Positions 1 to 9,169 of a DNA stretch of 64,000 bases are shown piece after piece. The stretch's first letter is position 1. Each line of letters starts with the position of its first letter. Source of the DNA: Chungangia koreensis (GTDB lineage Bacteria > Bacillota > Bacilli > Bacillales_A > Planococcaceae); contig NZ_JBHSEC010000022.1 of the NCBI RefSeq assembly GCF_042651785.1, forward strand, positions 195,332 through 259,331, read 5' to 3'. The notes under the pieces are model-generated. The model worked only from the letters and a program-made list of their open reading frames with translations. It was not told the DNA's origin and did no database searches. Both the position numbers and the translations under genes were made by a program.

Positions 1-60
1 TGGACAAACTTGCAAGTGTTCGACAAAAACTTGCAAGTAATCGACAAGAACTTGCAAGTA
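1..60. repeat. three 21-bp repeats with a 10-bp palindromic core
   Basis: The perfect palindrome ACTTGCAAGT occurs at 8-17, 29-38 and 50-59, exactly 21 bp apart, each preceded by GACAA plus one to three bases. The array may extend upstream of the window. It lies about 30 bp upstream of the ctsR promoter. The 21-bp period (two helical turns) puts all cores on one face of the DNA. I do not recognise the motif as a named repeat or operator. Confidence 0.8.
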
Positions 61-87
61 AACGAACGAATCCAGTACGCATTTCTT

Positions 88-140
88 TTGCACATCCATC
101 AACCCGCGTGTATAATTAAGTCAAAGATAGTCAAAGTCAG
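88..140 (+). promoter_or_regulatory. sigma-A promoter with CtsR operator, ctsR operon
   Basis: The -35 TTGCAC (88-93) and -10 TATAAT (111-116) are 17 bp apart. A CtsR heptad direct repeat, AGTCAAAGATAGTCAAAG (119-136), overlaps the expected start site. CtsR binding there would block initiation, which implies autoregulation and heat or protein-stress induction of the operon. Confidence 0.92.
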
Positions 141-174
141 CCGGGCGAATACTTAGAATAATTGAGGTGAGATC

Positions 175-645
175 ATGCGGAATACATCGGATATCATTGA
201 GAGTTATTTAAAGCAGATACTTGAAGATGAGCAAACCGGGTATATTGAGATTAAACGCAGTGAGATTGCAGAAAGATTTCAATGCGTCCCATCGCAAATC
301 AATTACGTGATTAATACGCGATTCACTGCTGACCGCGGTTACTTGGTTGAGAGTAAGCGGGGCGGTGGAGGCTACATCCGTATTTTGCGTGTACGTCCGC
401 ATTCAAAGATCGATCTGTTAGATCATATTATGGACAGTTTACGGCAAGGTGCTTCCCAGAATGCGGCTGAAGATATTGTGTACCGTCTTATTAGTGAGGA
501 TGTTATTACGAAGCGTGAGGCGAAGCTCATGTTGAGTGCAGTGGATCGGTCTACCATTTTGACGAATTTGCCTCAGCGAGATCAAATCCGCGGACGTATT
601 TTGCATGCGATGCTTTTGGCGTTGAAGTATCAGGAAATGTCATGA
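175..645 (+). CDS. ctsR: transcriptional repressor CtsR
   Basis: 156 aa, the usual CtsR length. It represses class III heat-shock genes (clp genes and its own operon) by binding tandem heptad repeats as a dimer; heat or McsB activity relieves repression. The N-terminal half holds the winged-helix DNA-binding domain, with a glycine-rich wing near residues 63-67 (RGGGGY), and the C-terminal half is helical. The ATG follows GAGGTGA at 164-170. It is the first gene of a ctsR-mcsA-mcsB-clpC operon, and CtsR boxes lie before this gene and before clpC. Assignment rests on family resemblance plus synteny. Confidence 0.97.
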   Translation: MRNTSDIIESYLKQILEDEQTGYIEIKRSEIAERFQCVPSQINYVINTRFTADRGYLVESKRGGGGYIRILRVRPHSKIDLLDHIMDSLRQGASQNAAEDIVYRLISEDVITKREAKLMLSAVDRSTILTNLPQRDQIRGRILHAMLLALKYQEMS

Positions 646-687
646 CCATCAGCCATATGCAATCCATATAAAAGAGGTGTCGTCCAT

Positions 688-1230
688 ATGATTTGTGATA
701 ATTGCAAACAGCGGCCGGTATCGGTCGTCATTAAACAAATGCAGAACGGTGTAGCAACGGAGCGGCATTTGTGCGAAGTTTGTGCCTCGCATTCGACGTC
801 GATCCAAGTGGATTACTCCAATGATCCGTTGTCACTTAACCAATTTCTATCCCATTTCTTTGGGACCGGTGCATTCCAGTCGACTGCACCGAAACAGCAA
901 CAAGCTGTTACATGCGAAAATTGCGGCATGACGTTCCGTGAGTTCTTGAATCGTGGGAAATTCGGTTGTTCCCATTGCTATGAAAGCTTTAGTGAACAAC
1001 TACCCCAAGTATTTAAGCGTCTCCATAATGGAAATGTGAAACACGTAGGGAAAGTGCCGTCCAGTTTTAATGCAACGTATGCTTTGAAACGGAAAGTTGA
1101 GGATTTACGTCTTCAATTAAAGACAGCCATCGAGGAAGAACGTTTTGAAGATGCTGCCAAGCTCCGTGATGAAGTACGGGTATTAGAACATCAACTCCAT
1201 AACGGAGGTGAAGGTAAAGATGTCGATTGA
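688..1230 (+). CDS. mcsA: McsA, zinc-binding activator of McsB
   Basis: 180 aa. Four CxxC pairs are visible (CDNC at residues 3-6, CEVC near 29, CENC near 76, CSHC near 94), typical of McsA metal-binding modules. A UVR-type helical motif follows (about residues 135-170, EEERFEDAAKLRDEVR). McsA binds and activates the arginine kinase McsB and links stress sensing to ClpC. The start ATG follows AAGAGGTG. The 3' end overlaps mcsB by 11 bp, which suggests translational coupling. Confidence 0.95.
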   Translation: MICDNCKQRPVSVVIKQMQNGVATERHLCEVCASHSTSIQVDYSNDPLSLNQFLSHFFGTGAFQSTAPKQQQAVTCENCGMTFREFLNRGKFGCSHCYESFSEQLPQVFKRLHNGNVKHVGKVPSSFNATYALKRKVEDLRLQLKTAIEEERFEDAAKLRDEVRVLEHQLHNGGEGKDVD

Positions 1231-2311
1231 ACGGTTTATTAAACAAGGTGTAACCGGGTGGATGACGAGCGAAGGTGAACATGCCGATATCGTAATGTCT
1301 ACTCGGATCCGATTGGCACGTAACTTAGTGGGTTACCGGATGCCGCTGTCGTTTTCGGAAGACGAAGCCCATCAAGTCGATCAGCAAGTAACAGCTGTTT
1401 TGCTGGAAGCGGGTCCTGAGTTAAATACGAATTTCACAAGTTTGCAGATGGGCGATGTTCAGCCGCTCCAACGGCAGGTGCTCGTGGAAAAGCATTTAAT
1501 CAGTCCGCAGTTGGCTAATCCTGATCGTCCAGGCTCGGTTATCCTTTCTGACGACGAAACGATTAGCGTCATGGTGAACGAAGAAGACCATATCCGCATT
1601 CAAGTGTTATCACCAGGCCTTCAACTGATGGAAGCTTATCAGAAAGCGAACCAGGTTGATAACATATTAGAAAAGGATTTGCCATATGCTTTTGATGAAC
1701 GGTTCGGTTACGCGACAACTTGTCCGACAAACACAGGTACAGGTCTGCGGGCTTCCGTCATGATGCACTTGCCGGCCCTTACCATAACGAACCGCATGAA
1801 CAGGATCATCCCGCAAATTGCCCGTCTTGGTATGGTTGTTCGGGGGATTTACGGGGAAGGTACGGAAGCGCTAGGAAATATCTATCAAGTGTCCAACCAA
1901 ATTACTTTAGGGAAATCGGAAGAGGACATCCTGACCGACTTGCTTAGTATCGCGGAGCAAATCATTCAGGAAGAGCGCACAGCGCGGCATACACTCATGA
2001 CGAATTCACCTACCGCGTTGGAAGACCGCTTATATCGTTCGCTTGGCGTGCTCTCGTACGCTCGGCTTTTATCGACGGATGAAGCGGCCAAATGCCTGTC
2101 TGATGTCCGTCTTGGGATAGACTTAAAGATGATTCAAGATATCGATATGTCAATTTTGAATGAGCTGATGATTTTCATGCAGCCTGCATTTTTGCAGGAA
2201 TATGCAAGTACAGAACTAAAACCGCGTGAACGGGATGTGTTCCGAGCAAAATTGTTCCGTGAGCGACTTCAAATGGATCACCGTAAAAAAGGAGAACCTG
2301 GCGGGGAATGA
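1220..2311 (+). CDS. mcsB: protein-arginine kinase McsB
   Basis: 363 aa, phosphagen-kinase fold. McsB phosphorylates arginines on CtsR and on misfolded proteins, marking them for ClpC-ClpP. Visible hallmarks are the substrate-loop RIRLARN (about residues 28-34), the CPTNTGTG active-site segment (about 167-174) and SNQITLGKSEEDI near residue 225. I chose ATG 1220 because GGAGGTG at 1204-1210 is spaced for it and the protein then begins MSIERF. A GTG at 1208 would add four residues but overlaps that ribosome-binding site. Confidence 0.95.
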   Translation: MSIERFIKQGVTGWMTSEGEHADIVMSTRIRLARNLVGYRMPLSFSEDEAHQVDQQVTAVLLEAGPELNTNFTSLQMGDVQPLQRQVLVEKHLISPQLANPDRPGSVILSDDETISVMVNEEDHIRIQVLSPGLQLMEAYQKANQVDNILEKDLPYAFDERFGYATTCPTNTGTGLRASVMMHLPALTITNRMNRIIPQIARLGMVVRGIYGEGTEALGNIYQVSNQITLGKSEEDILTDLLSIAEQIIQEERTARHTLMTNSPTALEDRLYRSLGVLSYARLLSTDEAAKCLSDVRLGIDLKMIQDIDMSILNELMIFMQPAFLQEYASTELKPRERDVFRAKLFRERLQMDHRKKGEPGGE

Positions 2312-2349
2312 TGGGCGCTTCAGCCTATTATTCCCTGCAAGCAAATCGG

Positions 2350-2398
2350 TTGCACACGCTCCTATTTTTTATTATAATAAAGTCAAAGATAGTCAAAG
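2350..2398 (+). promoter_or_regulatory. second CtsR-controlled promoter, for clpC
   Basis: The ctsR arrangement is repeated: -35 TTGCAC (2350-2355), 17 bp, -10 TATAAT (2373-2378), then AGTCAAAGATAGTCAAAG (2381-2398), the same 18 bases as upstream of ctsR. It sits just after mcsB, so clpC can be transcribed separately. The leader to clpC is about 185 nt and includes the inverted repeat AATAATCC/GGATTATT (2413-2420 with 2434-2441). Confidence 0.92.
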
Positions 2399-2572
2399 TC
2401 AGACTATGAAAAAATAATCCGCTTTTAGGAAGGGGATTATTCACTTCACAGCGAATCAAAGAATTCTATATAGAAGGCTATGTTTTGTGTAGTTTCACTT
2501 CAGAAGCTTACGGGAATGCTTTAGCATAGAGGCCCGTTCGAATATGAACGATTAGAAGGAGAGGATCTACTT

Positions 2573-5014
2573 ATGATGTTTAACCGTTTTACGCAACGTG
2601 CACAGAAAGTGCTTCAGCTTGCACAAGAAGAAGCAATTCGTATGAAGCACGAATCAATCGGCACTGAACATATACTACTTGGACTAATCCGTGAAGGCGG
2701 CGGAATTGCTGCGAAAGCTTTAGAAGCGATCGATGTAAATTTAGAAACGATTGAAGAAGGAATTGAAAAGCTTGTCGGTATCGGTTCTAAAGATGTCGGC
2801 CCCATTGTCCACTATACACCTCGGGCTAAAAAGGTCATCGAGCTTTCGGTGGACGAATCGCGTAAGCTTGGTCATTCCTACATTGGAACTGAACACTTGC
2901 TTCTTGCGCTAATCCGTGAAGGAGAAGGTGTGGCGGCTCGTGTATTGAATAATGCGGGTGTAAGTCTCAACAAGGCACGTCAACAAGTGTTGCAACTATT
3001 GGGCAGCAATGACCACACACAAACTGGTCATGGTGCTAACCCGGCAGCTAACACGCCTACACTTGATAGTCTGGCACGTGATTTGACTCAAATAGCGCGT
3101 GAAGGATCTCTTGACCCGGTCATTGGCCGCAGTAAAGAAATTACACGTGTTATTGAGGTGCTATCGCGCCGTACGAAGAACAACCCAGTTCTGATCGGTG
3201 AACCTGGGGTAGGTAAAACTGCAATCGCGGAAGGTCTTGCACAGCAAATCGTGAATAACGAAGTGCCGGAAATCCTTCGCGACAAACGTGTCATGACACT
3301 CGATATGGGTACAGTCGTTGCTGGTACAAAATATCGTGGTGAATTTGAAGACCGTCTTAAAAAGGTAATGGATGAAATCCGTCAAGCTGGTAACGTCATC
3401 TTGTTCATCGATGAATTGCACACATTGATCGGTGCAGGAGGAGCGGAAGGTGCAATTGATGCTTCCAACATCTTGAAACCATCCCTTGCGCGTGGTGAGT
3501 TGCAATGTATCGGGGCAACAACTCTTGACGAGTACCGCAAATACATTGAGAAAGATGCTGCGTTGGAACGCCGATTCCAGCCGATCCAAGTCGATGAACC
3601 GACAGTGGATGAATCCATTCAAATCATTCACGGTTTGCGTGACCGTTATGAAGCGCATCACCGAGTGAAGATTACAGATGAAGCAATCGAAGCGGCAACA
3701 AAACTTTCGGACCGCTACATCTCCGACCGGTTCTTGCCGGATAAAGCGATTGACGTAATTGATGAAGCAGGTTCAAAGGTACGTCTTCGCTCTTATACAA
3801 CTCCTCCAAACTTGAAAGAACTTGAGTCCAAGTTGGAAGGAATACGTTCTGAAAAGAATGCAGCTGTCCAAAGCCAAGAATTCGAAAAAGCTGCGGCACT
3901 CCGTGATACAGAACAAAAATTAAAAGAAGAATTAGAAACAACGAAGAAACAATGGAAAGAAAAGCAAGGCAAAGAACAATCCGAAGTGACAGTGGAGGAC
4001 GTAGCGGCAGTTGTTTCAATGTGGACTGGAATCCCGGTATCCAAGATTGCTCAAACGGAATCTGAAAAGCTCTTGAACTTGGAAGAACATCTTCATAAGC
4101 GTGTCATCGGCCAATCGGAGGCTGTTACGGCTATTTCCCGGGCAATCCGACGTGCACGTGCCGGATTGAAGGATCCGAAACGTCCAATTGGTTCATTCAT
4201 TTTCCTTGGGCCTACAGGTGTCGGGAAGACCGAACTTGCTCGCGCACTGGCTGAAGTCATGTTCGGTGATGATGACGCGATGATCCGAATCGATATGTCC
4301 GAGTACATGGAAAAACACTCGACATCCCGTCTTGTCGGCTCACCTCCTGGATATGTCGGATATGATGAGGGCGGTCAGTTGACTGAAAAAGTTCGCCGTA
4401 AACCTTACTCCGTGGTCTTGCTCGATGAAATCGAAAAAGCACATCCGGATGTCTTCAATATCTTGCTCCAAGTATTGGAGGACGGCCGTTTGACTGACTC
4501 GAAGGGACGGACGGTTGACTTCCGGAATACGGTGGTAATCATGACATCCAACGTTGGTGCTTCCGAATTGAAGAAAAATAAATACGTAGGCTTCAGTATT
4601 CAAGACGGTGAAAAAGATTACAAGGACATGAAGGATAAAATGCTTGAAGAGTTGAAAAAAGCATTCCGTCCAGAATTCTTGAACCGTGTCGATGAAATGA
4701 TCGTGTTCCACTCACTTGAGAAAGAACACTTGAAAGAGATTGTTACATTGATGACGGGCCAATTGAAAAACCGTTTGAAAGAGCAGGATATTGATCTTGA
4801 ATTAACAGAAGCGGCAATGGACAAAATTGCCAAAGAGGGTTATGATCCGGATTATGGAGCACGTCCACTTCGCCGGGCACTTCAAAAGCACGTCGAGGAC
4901 CGTCTATCCGAGGAATTGCTTAAAGGGCAAGTTCTAACAGGCGGAGCGGTTGTGTTCGATGTTGAAGATGACGATTTCGTTGTCCGTGTAAAAGAAAAAG
5001 TAGCTGAAGCTTAA
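2573..5014 (+). CDS. clpC: ATP-dependent Clp protease ATPase subunit ClpC
   Basis: 813 aa class-I Clp/Hsp100 ATPase, full length. Order: Clp N-domain repeats (1-145), AAA+ module 1 with Walker A GEPGVGKT (about 209-216), UVR/middle coiled coil (about 410-475), and AAA+ module 2 with Walker A GPTGVGKT (about 546). It unfolds arginine-phosphorylated proteins for ClpP with McsB and MecA-type adaptors. ATG 2573 follows AAGGAGAGG; ATG 2576 is also possible. It is the last gene of the CtsR operon and has its own CtsR promoter and a strong terminator. Confidence 0.97.
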   Translation: MMFNRFTQRAQKVLQLAQEEAIRMKHESIGTEHILLGLIREGGGIAAKALEAIDVNLETIEEGIEKLVGIGSKDVGPIVHYTPRAKKVIELSVDESRKLGHSYIGTEHLLLALIREGEGVAARVLNNAGVSLNKARQQVLQLLGSNDHTQTGHGANPAANTPTLDSLARDLTQIAREGSLDPVIGRSKEITRVIEVLSRRTKNNPVLIGEPGVGKTAIAEGLAQQIVNNEVPEILRDKRVMTLDMGTVVAGTKYRGEFEDRLKKVMDEIRQAGNVILFIDELHTLIGAGGAEGAIDASNILKPSLARGELQCIGATTLDEYRKYIEKDAALERRFQPIQVDEPTVDESIQIIHGLRDRYEAHHRVKITDEAIEAATKLSDRYISDRFLPDKAIDVIDEAGSKVRLRSYTTPPNLKELESKLEGIRSEKNAAVQSQEFEKAAALRDTEQKLKEELETTKKQWKEKQGKEQSEVTVEDVAAVVSMWTGIPVSKIAQTESEKLLNLEEHLHKRVIGQSEAVTAISRAIRRARAGLKDPKRPIGSFIFLGPTGVGKTELARALAEVMFGDDDAMIRIDMSEYMEKHSTSRLVGSPPGYVGYDEGGQLTEKVRRKPYSVVLLDEIEKAHPDVFNILLQVLEDGRLTDSKGRTVDFRNTVVIMTSNVGASELKKNKYVGFSIQDGEKDYKDMKDKMLEELKKAFRPEFLNRVDEMIVFHSLEKEHLKEIVTLMTGQLKNRLKEQDIDLELTEAAMDKIAKEGYDPDYGARPLRRALQKHVEDRLSEELLKGQVLTGGAVVFDVEDDDFVVRVKEKVAEA

Positions 5015-5020
5015 GCAGAC

Positions 5021-5077
5021 AAAGCGGGACATTCCGCCGGACGGACTTTCCGTCTGGAGTGGAATGCCCGCTTTATT
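5021..5077 (+). terminator. intrinsic terminator after clpC
   Basis: The arms AAAGCGGGACATTCC (5021-5035) and GGAATGCCCGCTTT (5061-5074) pair, with a second small hairpin in the loop, followed by a T-rich tract. It ends the CtsR operon. Confidence 0.85.
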
Positions 5078-5158
5078 ACATATGAGTATGGATTGTATCG
5101 GCAGAAACCTTCAGTCAAGTCATACGTACTACTAATAGAACGATTAGAGGAGGAAAAA

Positions 5159-6538
5159 ATGGCCAAGAAAAAAACGAAATTCATGTGCCAGTCATGTGGC
5201 TATGAATCTGCTAAATGGATGGGCCGCTGCCCGGGTTGTGGGCAATGGAATACGATGGTGGAAGAAGTGGAAATCGTATCTAAGGCGAAAGGCCCTCGTG
5301 GAGCTTTCCAGCACTCGAGTACCGTATCCCAGAAAGCTACCCCGATTATGACGGTTGAAACGGCTGAAGAACCCCGCATTGAAACCGAAATGGATGAGTT
5401 GAACCGGGTGTTAGGTGGAGGGATCGTCCCGGGTTCCTTAGTGCTCATAGGTGGCGATCCAGGAATCGGCAAGTCGACTTTACTTCTTCAAGTATCGGCG
5501 CTTCTATCGAACAGGGGATTGCGCGTATTATATATTTCCGGGGAGGAATCAATCCGCCAGACGAAATTGCGTGCAGAGCGTCTCGGCGTTCAATCACCGG
5601 AACTTTATATTTATTCTGAAACGAATTTAGAGCTGATCAACCAAACGATTGAAGATGTAAATCCGGCGTTCGTCATTGTCGACTCGATTCAAACCGTCCA
5701 TCATCCTGAAGTGACATCTGCACCCGGAAGCGTTTCTCAAGTCCGTGAATGTACAGCTGAACTGATGCGGATTGCTAAAACTAAAAACATTGCAACGTTC
5801 CTTGTCGGCCACGTAACAAAGGAAGGGCAGATTGCGGGACCTCGTCTATTGGAGCATATGGTCGATACCGTTCTTTACTTTGAAGGGGAGCGGCATCATA
5901 CGTATCGGATATTGCGAAGTGTTAAAAACCGTTTCGGCTCGACCAATGAAATTGCCATTTTCGAAATGGTCCAAAGCGGCTTAAGAGAAGTGTTGAACCC
6001 TTCTGAACTATTCCTGCAGGAAAGGGCACAAGGTGCAACCGGTTCGACCGTGGTGGCGTCAATGGAAGGGACGAGGCCGATTTTAGTGGAAATCCAGGCA
6101 CTTGTGACACCATCCAGCTTCAACTATCCGAAGCGTATGGCTACAGGTGTTGACCAGAACAGGGTGTCATTGCTGATGGCTGTACTGGAAAAACGAATGG
6201 GCATGCTGCTACAGGCTCAAGATGCCTATATTAAAGTGGCAGGCGGTGTAAAACTTGATGAGCCGGCAATTGATCTCGCCGTGATGACGAGTATCGTCTC
6301 CAGTTACCGTGATGTACCGGTCAAAGCTTATGATTGTGTAATCGGCGAGGTTGGTCTATCAGGAGAAGTGCGCAGAGTCACCAGAATTGAACAACGTGTA
6401 TCCGAAGCAGCAAAATTAGGATTTAAAAGAGCCATCGTACCATCATCCAATTTGGGTGGATGGGACTATCCGCCTGATATTCAAATCATCGGCGTAGAAA
6501 ATGTAAACGATGCATTAAAGGTTGCGTTTGGGGAATAG
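5159..6538 (+). CDS. radA: DNA repair protein RadA
   Basis: 459 aa. RadA is a RecA-like DnaB-type helicase that promotes branch migration during recombination. Visible parts: N-terminal C4 zinc motif (CQSCG ... CPGCG, about residues 10-27), Walker A GGDPGIGKST (about 95), the RadA-specific KNRFGS motif near residue 258, and a C-terminal Lon-protease-like domain. ATG 5159 is preceded by AGAGGAGG; an upstream in-frame start at 5093 lacks a ribosome-binding site. It lies between clpC and a PIN/TRAM gene, as in B. subtilis. Confidence 0.96.
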   Translation: MAKKKTKFMCQSCGYESAKWMGRCPGCGQWNTMVEEVEIVSKAKGPRGAFQHSSTVSQKATPIMTVETAEEPRIETEMDELNRVLGGGIVPGSLVLIGGDPGIGKSTLLLQVSALLSNRGLRVLYISGEESIRQTKLRAERLGVQSPELYIYSETNLELINQTIEDVNPAFVIVDSIQTVHHPEVTSAPGSVSQVRECTAELMRIAKTKNIATFLVGHVTKEGQIAGPRLLEHMVDTVLYFEGERHHTYRILRSVKNRFGSTNEIAIFEMVQSGLREVLNPSELFLQERAQGATGSTVVASMEGTRPILVEIQALVTPSSFNYPKRMATGVDQNRVSLLMAVLEKRMGMLLQAQDAYIKVAGGVKLDEPAIDLAVMTSIVSSYRDVPVKAYDCVIGEVGLSGEVRRVTRIEQRVSEAAKLGFKRAIVPSSNLGGWDYPPDIQIIGVENVNDALKVAFGE

Positions 6539-6570
6539 GGGAACTATTCTTCCTCTTCCTTTTATTAACC

Positions 6571-6598
6571 GGGAAGACCAAGTTTCTCTTCCCTTTTT
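6571..6598 (+). terminator. intrinsic terminator after radA
   Basis: GGGAAGA (6571-6577) pairs with TCTTCCC (6587-6593), loop 9 nt, followed by five T. Confidence 0.8.
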
Positions 6599-6680
6599 CT
6601 CATTTTTGGGTAAAACAACCCCTTCAGAACAGCGTCTTTTATAGGAAATGTGTATAATCTAGGAAAAGGAGGTGGACGAA

Positions 6681-7793
6681 TTGTTAAAAATAAGCATTCA
6701 AGTTGTATTTGTGCTGATTGGCGGGACACTGGGAGTTCTATTCTTACCGTTTTTATACATGTTCTTAAATTTATCCGATAATTCCTGGGTGGCAAATGCC
6801 TACGTCTCGGCTATTGTGGGTGCAATCATTTTTTATCTGCTATCCCTATTATTTGCGGACTCTGTCGTCAACTTTATTAAATGGATTGAGGAAGGCCTTC
6901 TTAAAGCACCGATCGGGGACCTGTTATTCGGAACTATTGGGTTGATTGTGGGATTGATTCTGGCGTTTCTATTATCGTCCGCTGTCAATACTATCATGAT
7001 TCCGGTCGTCCAAACGGTCGTCCCAATCTTGCTGACGGTGTTGTTAGGCTATTTAGGTTTTCAGGTGGGATTCAAAAAACGGGAAGAAATCCTTCAAATG
7101 TTTGCCGGTAACAAATCGGGACCCGCGAAGAAAAAGAATGCAGAAGTCGACAAAGATGAACAGGCACTCTCGGCCACGTACAAACTATTGGATACGAGTG
7201 TCATCATAGACGGACGAATTTCGGATATTTCGCAAACCGGCTTCATTGAAGGGGTAATGGTCATTCCACAGTTCGTCTTATCAGAGCTCCAGCATATTGC
7301 TGATTCGTCCGATACTTTGAAGCGTACGAAAGGACGAAGAGGACTGGATATTCTAAAGAAACTACAAGAAGAGCGTCACTCGTCAGTGCTTATCGTAGAA
7401 GAGGATTTCGAGGATGTGCCGGAAGTTGATATGAAATTGGTCCGGCTCGCTAAGAAGATGGGCGGCGTTGTCGTAACGAACGACTTCAATCTGAATAAAG
7501 TATGTGATCTTCATAAAGTTCCGGTATTGAATATCAACGACTTGGCGAATGCCGTCAAGCCGGTTGTCATTCCTGGCGAGGATATGCATGTTGTAGTTAT
7601 TAAAGACGGTAAAGAGCACAACCAAGGTGTCGCATACTTGGATGATGGAACGATGATTGTCATCGAAGAAGGAAAGTCATTCATTGGCCAGGCAATCGAC
7701 GTAGTCGTTACGAGCGTGCTCCAAACATCTGCAGGCCGTATGATTTTCGCCAAGCCAAAACAAAATGGCGGCAAAATGGCTGCTTCAAATTAA
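6681..7793 (+). CDS. membrane-anchored PIN/TRAM domain protein (YacL family)
   Basis: 370 aa. Four hydrophobic segments fill about residues 1-130. A PIN nuclease-like domain follows (about 170-290, opening with LLDTSVIIDGRI whose Asp residues are the usual metal ligands), then a C-terminal TRAM-like RNA-binding region. The substrate in Bacillales is not known to me. Start TTG 6681 is preceded by AAAGGAGGTGG; the upstream GTG lies inside that ribosome-binding site. TATAAT at 6653-6658 could be its -10, but I see no good -35. Length agrees with B. subtilis YacL. Confidence 0.9.
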   Translation: MLKISIQVVFVLIGGTLGVLFLPFLYMFLNLSDNSWVANAYVSAIVGAIIFYLLSLLFADSVVNFIKWIEEGLLKAPIGDLLFGTIGLIVGLILAFLLSSAVNTIMIPVVQTVVPILLTVLLGYLGFQVGFKKREEILQMFAGNKSGPAKKKNAEVDKDEQALSATYKLLDTSVIIDGRISDISQTGFIEGVMVIPQFVLSELQHIADSSDTLKRTKGRRGLDILKKLQEERHSSVLIVEEDFEDVPEVDMKLVRLAKKMGGVVVTNDFNLNKVCDLHKVPVLNINDLANAVKPVVIPGEDMHVVVIKDGKEHNQGVAYLDDGTMIVIEEGKSFIGQAIDVVVTSVLQTSAGRMIFAKPKQNGGKMAASN

Positions 7794-7800
7794 TAGAACA

Positions 7801-7840
7801 AAAGGAGGAAGGAGCTAACCGGATGGCTTCTTCCTTTTCT
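7801..7840 (+). terminator. probable terminator after the PIN/TRAM gene
   Basis: A purine-rich arm, AAAGGAGGAAGGAGC, faces GCTTCTTCCTTTTCT with one or two bulges. The stem is imperfect and the T tract short, so the call is moderate. Confidence 0.5.
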
Positions 7841-7923
7841 CTGCCTTAAAGGGACGCATTCAAGAGTTGAATTCTGTATAATGGAATGGAGAATGAATCG
7901 ACAGTAGAAGGATTGACGTACGA

Positions 7924-8613
7924 ATGAAGTATGAAGTGATCTTGCCCGCAGCTGGAAGTGGAAAGCGGATGGGTGCCGGCGAGAATAAGCTGTTTTTGAA
8001 ATTGAATGGCATTCCGATCTTAATACACACACTAAATGTGTTCCAAGAAGACCAGGATTGCAGTGGCATTTGGCTCGCTGCCAAGCCTGAAGAACAGGAT
8101 GATATCCGTTCCCTTCTGGATGAGTATGGAATCACAAAGGTGAAATCTATAGAAACTGGTGGAGATGAACGGCAGCATAGTGTTCAGGCTTGTGTCAAAG
8201 TAGTGGAAGGAACGGACATTGTTCTTGTCCATGATGCGGCGAGACCATTTATCCATAAAGAGGTGATTTCCCGCCTTGCGGATGAGGCTGACCGGAGCGG
8301 TGCTGCTGTAGCAGGCGTTCGGGCAAAGGACACAATGAAGTTAGTAGAGGATGGTGTCATCCAAGAGACGGTCAATAGAGAAAACCTATGGATCATCCAA
8401 ACTCCTCAAGCTTTTAAAAGCAGTGTGTTGAAGGAAGCGGAGGAGAGAGCTGAGGCTGATGGTTTCCTGGGGACGGATGAAGCTATGCTGGTTGAACGGC
8501 TCGGGCATCCCGTTACGATTGTGGAAAGCACTTATGACAACATAAAAATGACGACGGTGGATGATTTGATCTTCGGAGAAGCGATCATCAAGAGCCGACA
8601 GGAGGAAAATTGA
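7924..8613 (+). CDS. ispD: 2-C-methyl-D-erythritol 4-phosphate cytidylyltransferase
   Basis: 229 aa. Third enzyme of the non-mevalonate isoprenoid pathway: MEP + CTP gives CDP-ME + PPi. The N-terminal nucleotide-binding loop PAAGSGKRMG (about residues 8-17) and DAARPF near residue 104 identify the family. It ends 1 bp before ispF, the enzyme two steps later, so the two are almost certainly co-transcribed. A TATAAT at 7877-7882 could belong to its promoter but lacks a clear -35. Confidence 0.96.
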   Translation: MKYEVILPAAGSGKRMGAGENKLFLKLNGIPILIHTLNVFQEDQDCSGIWLAAKPEEQDDIRSLLDEYGITKVKSIETGGDERQHSVQACVKVVEGTDIVLVHDAARPFIHKEVISRLADEADRSGAAVAGVRAKDTMKLVEDGVIQETVNRENLWIIQTPQAFKSSVLKEAEERAEADGFLGTDEAMLVERLGHPVTIVESTYDNIKMTTVDDLIFGEAIIKSRQEEN

Positions 8614-8614
8614 A

Positions 8615-9103
8615 ATGTTTCGGATTGGACAAGGATATGACGTACATGCATTTGCAGAGGAAAGACCGCTTATTATTGGGGGAGTGACAATCCCACACGA
8701 TAAAGGTCTGATTGGCCACTCTGATGCAGACGTATTACTACATGCAATAACAGACGCTGCTTTAGGTGCTATTGGCGAAGGTGACATCGGCAGGCACTTC
8801 CCGGACACAGACGCTGCATTCAAGGATGCAGACTCAGCAAAGCTTTTAGAGGAAATCTGGAAGGTTGTTGAAGAGAGAGGCTATGAACTCGGAAATATTG
8901 ACTGTACGATTATTGCACAGCGTCCGAAGATGGCGCCCCATATCGAAGAGATTCGCGGACGAGTAGCGCAATTACTAAAAGCGGATGTTTCACAAGTAAA
9001 TGTAAAAGCGACAACGACCGAAAAACTCGGATTTACAGGACGTGAAGAGGGGATTGCATCGTTAGCTTCAATTTTATTGGTTAAAAAAGGTGCCGCTCTT
9101 TAA
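8615..9103 (+). CDS. ispF: 2-C-methyl-D-erythritol 2,4-cyclodiphosphate synthase
   Basis: 162 aa, normal length. It converts CDP-ME 2-phosphate to MEcPP with release of CMP. The metal ligands D8 and H10 are in GYDVHAF, and GHSDADVLLH (about 34-43) supplies another His. The C-terminal TTEKLGFTGREEG is the conserved nucleotide-binding block. Its ribosome-binding site AGGAGG lies inside the end of ispD, consistent with coupling. Confidence 0.97.
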   Translation: MFRIGQGYDVHAFAEERPLIIGGVTIPHDKGLIGHSDADVLLHAITDAALGAIGEGDIGRHFPDTDAAFKDADSAKLLEEIWKVVEERGYELGNIDCTIIAQRPKMAPHIEEIRGRVAQLLKADVSQVNVKATTTEKLGFTGREEGIASLASILLVKKGAAL

Positions 9104-9169
9104 AAAGCGTATGTTGAGTGATAAAATAGCACAGAACTAAAATTGTACGATCTATTAGGAGGATGTCAT

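Noticed and set aside
3161..3661. 166-codon minus-strand open frame within clpC
   Set aside because: Shadow of the clpC reading frame; no ribosome-binding site and no family resemblance.
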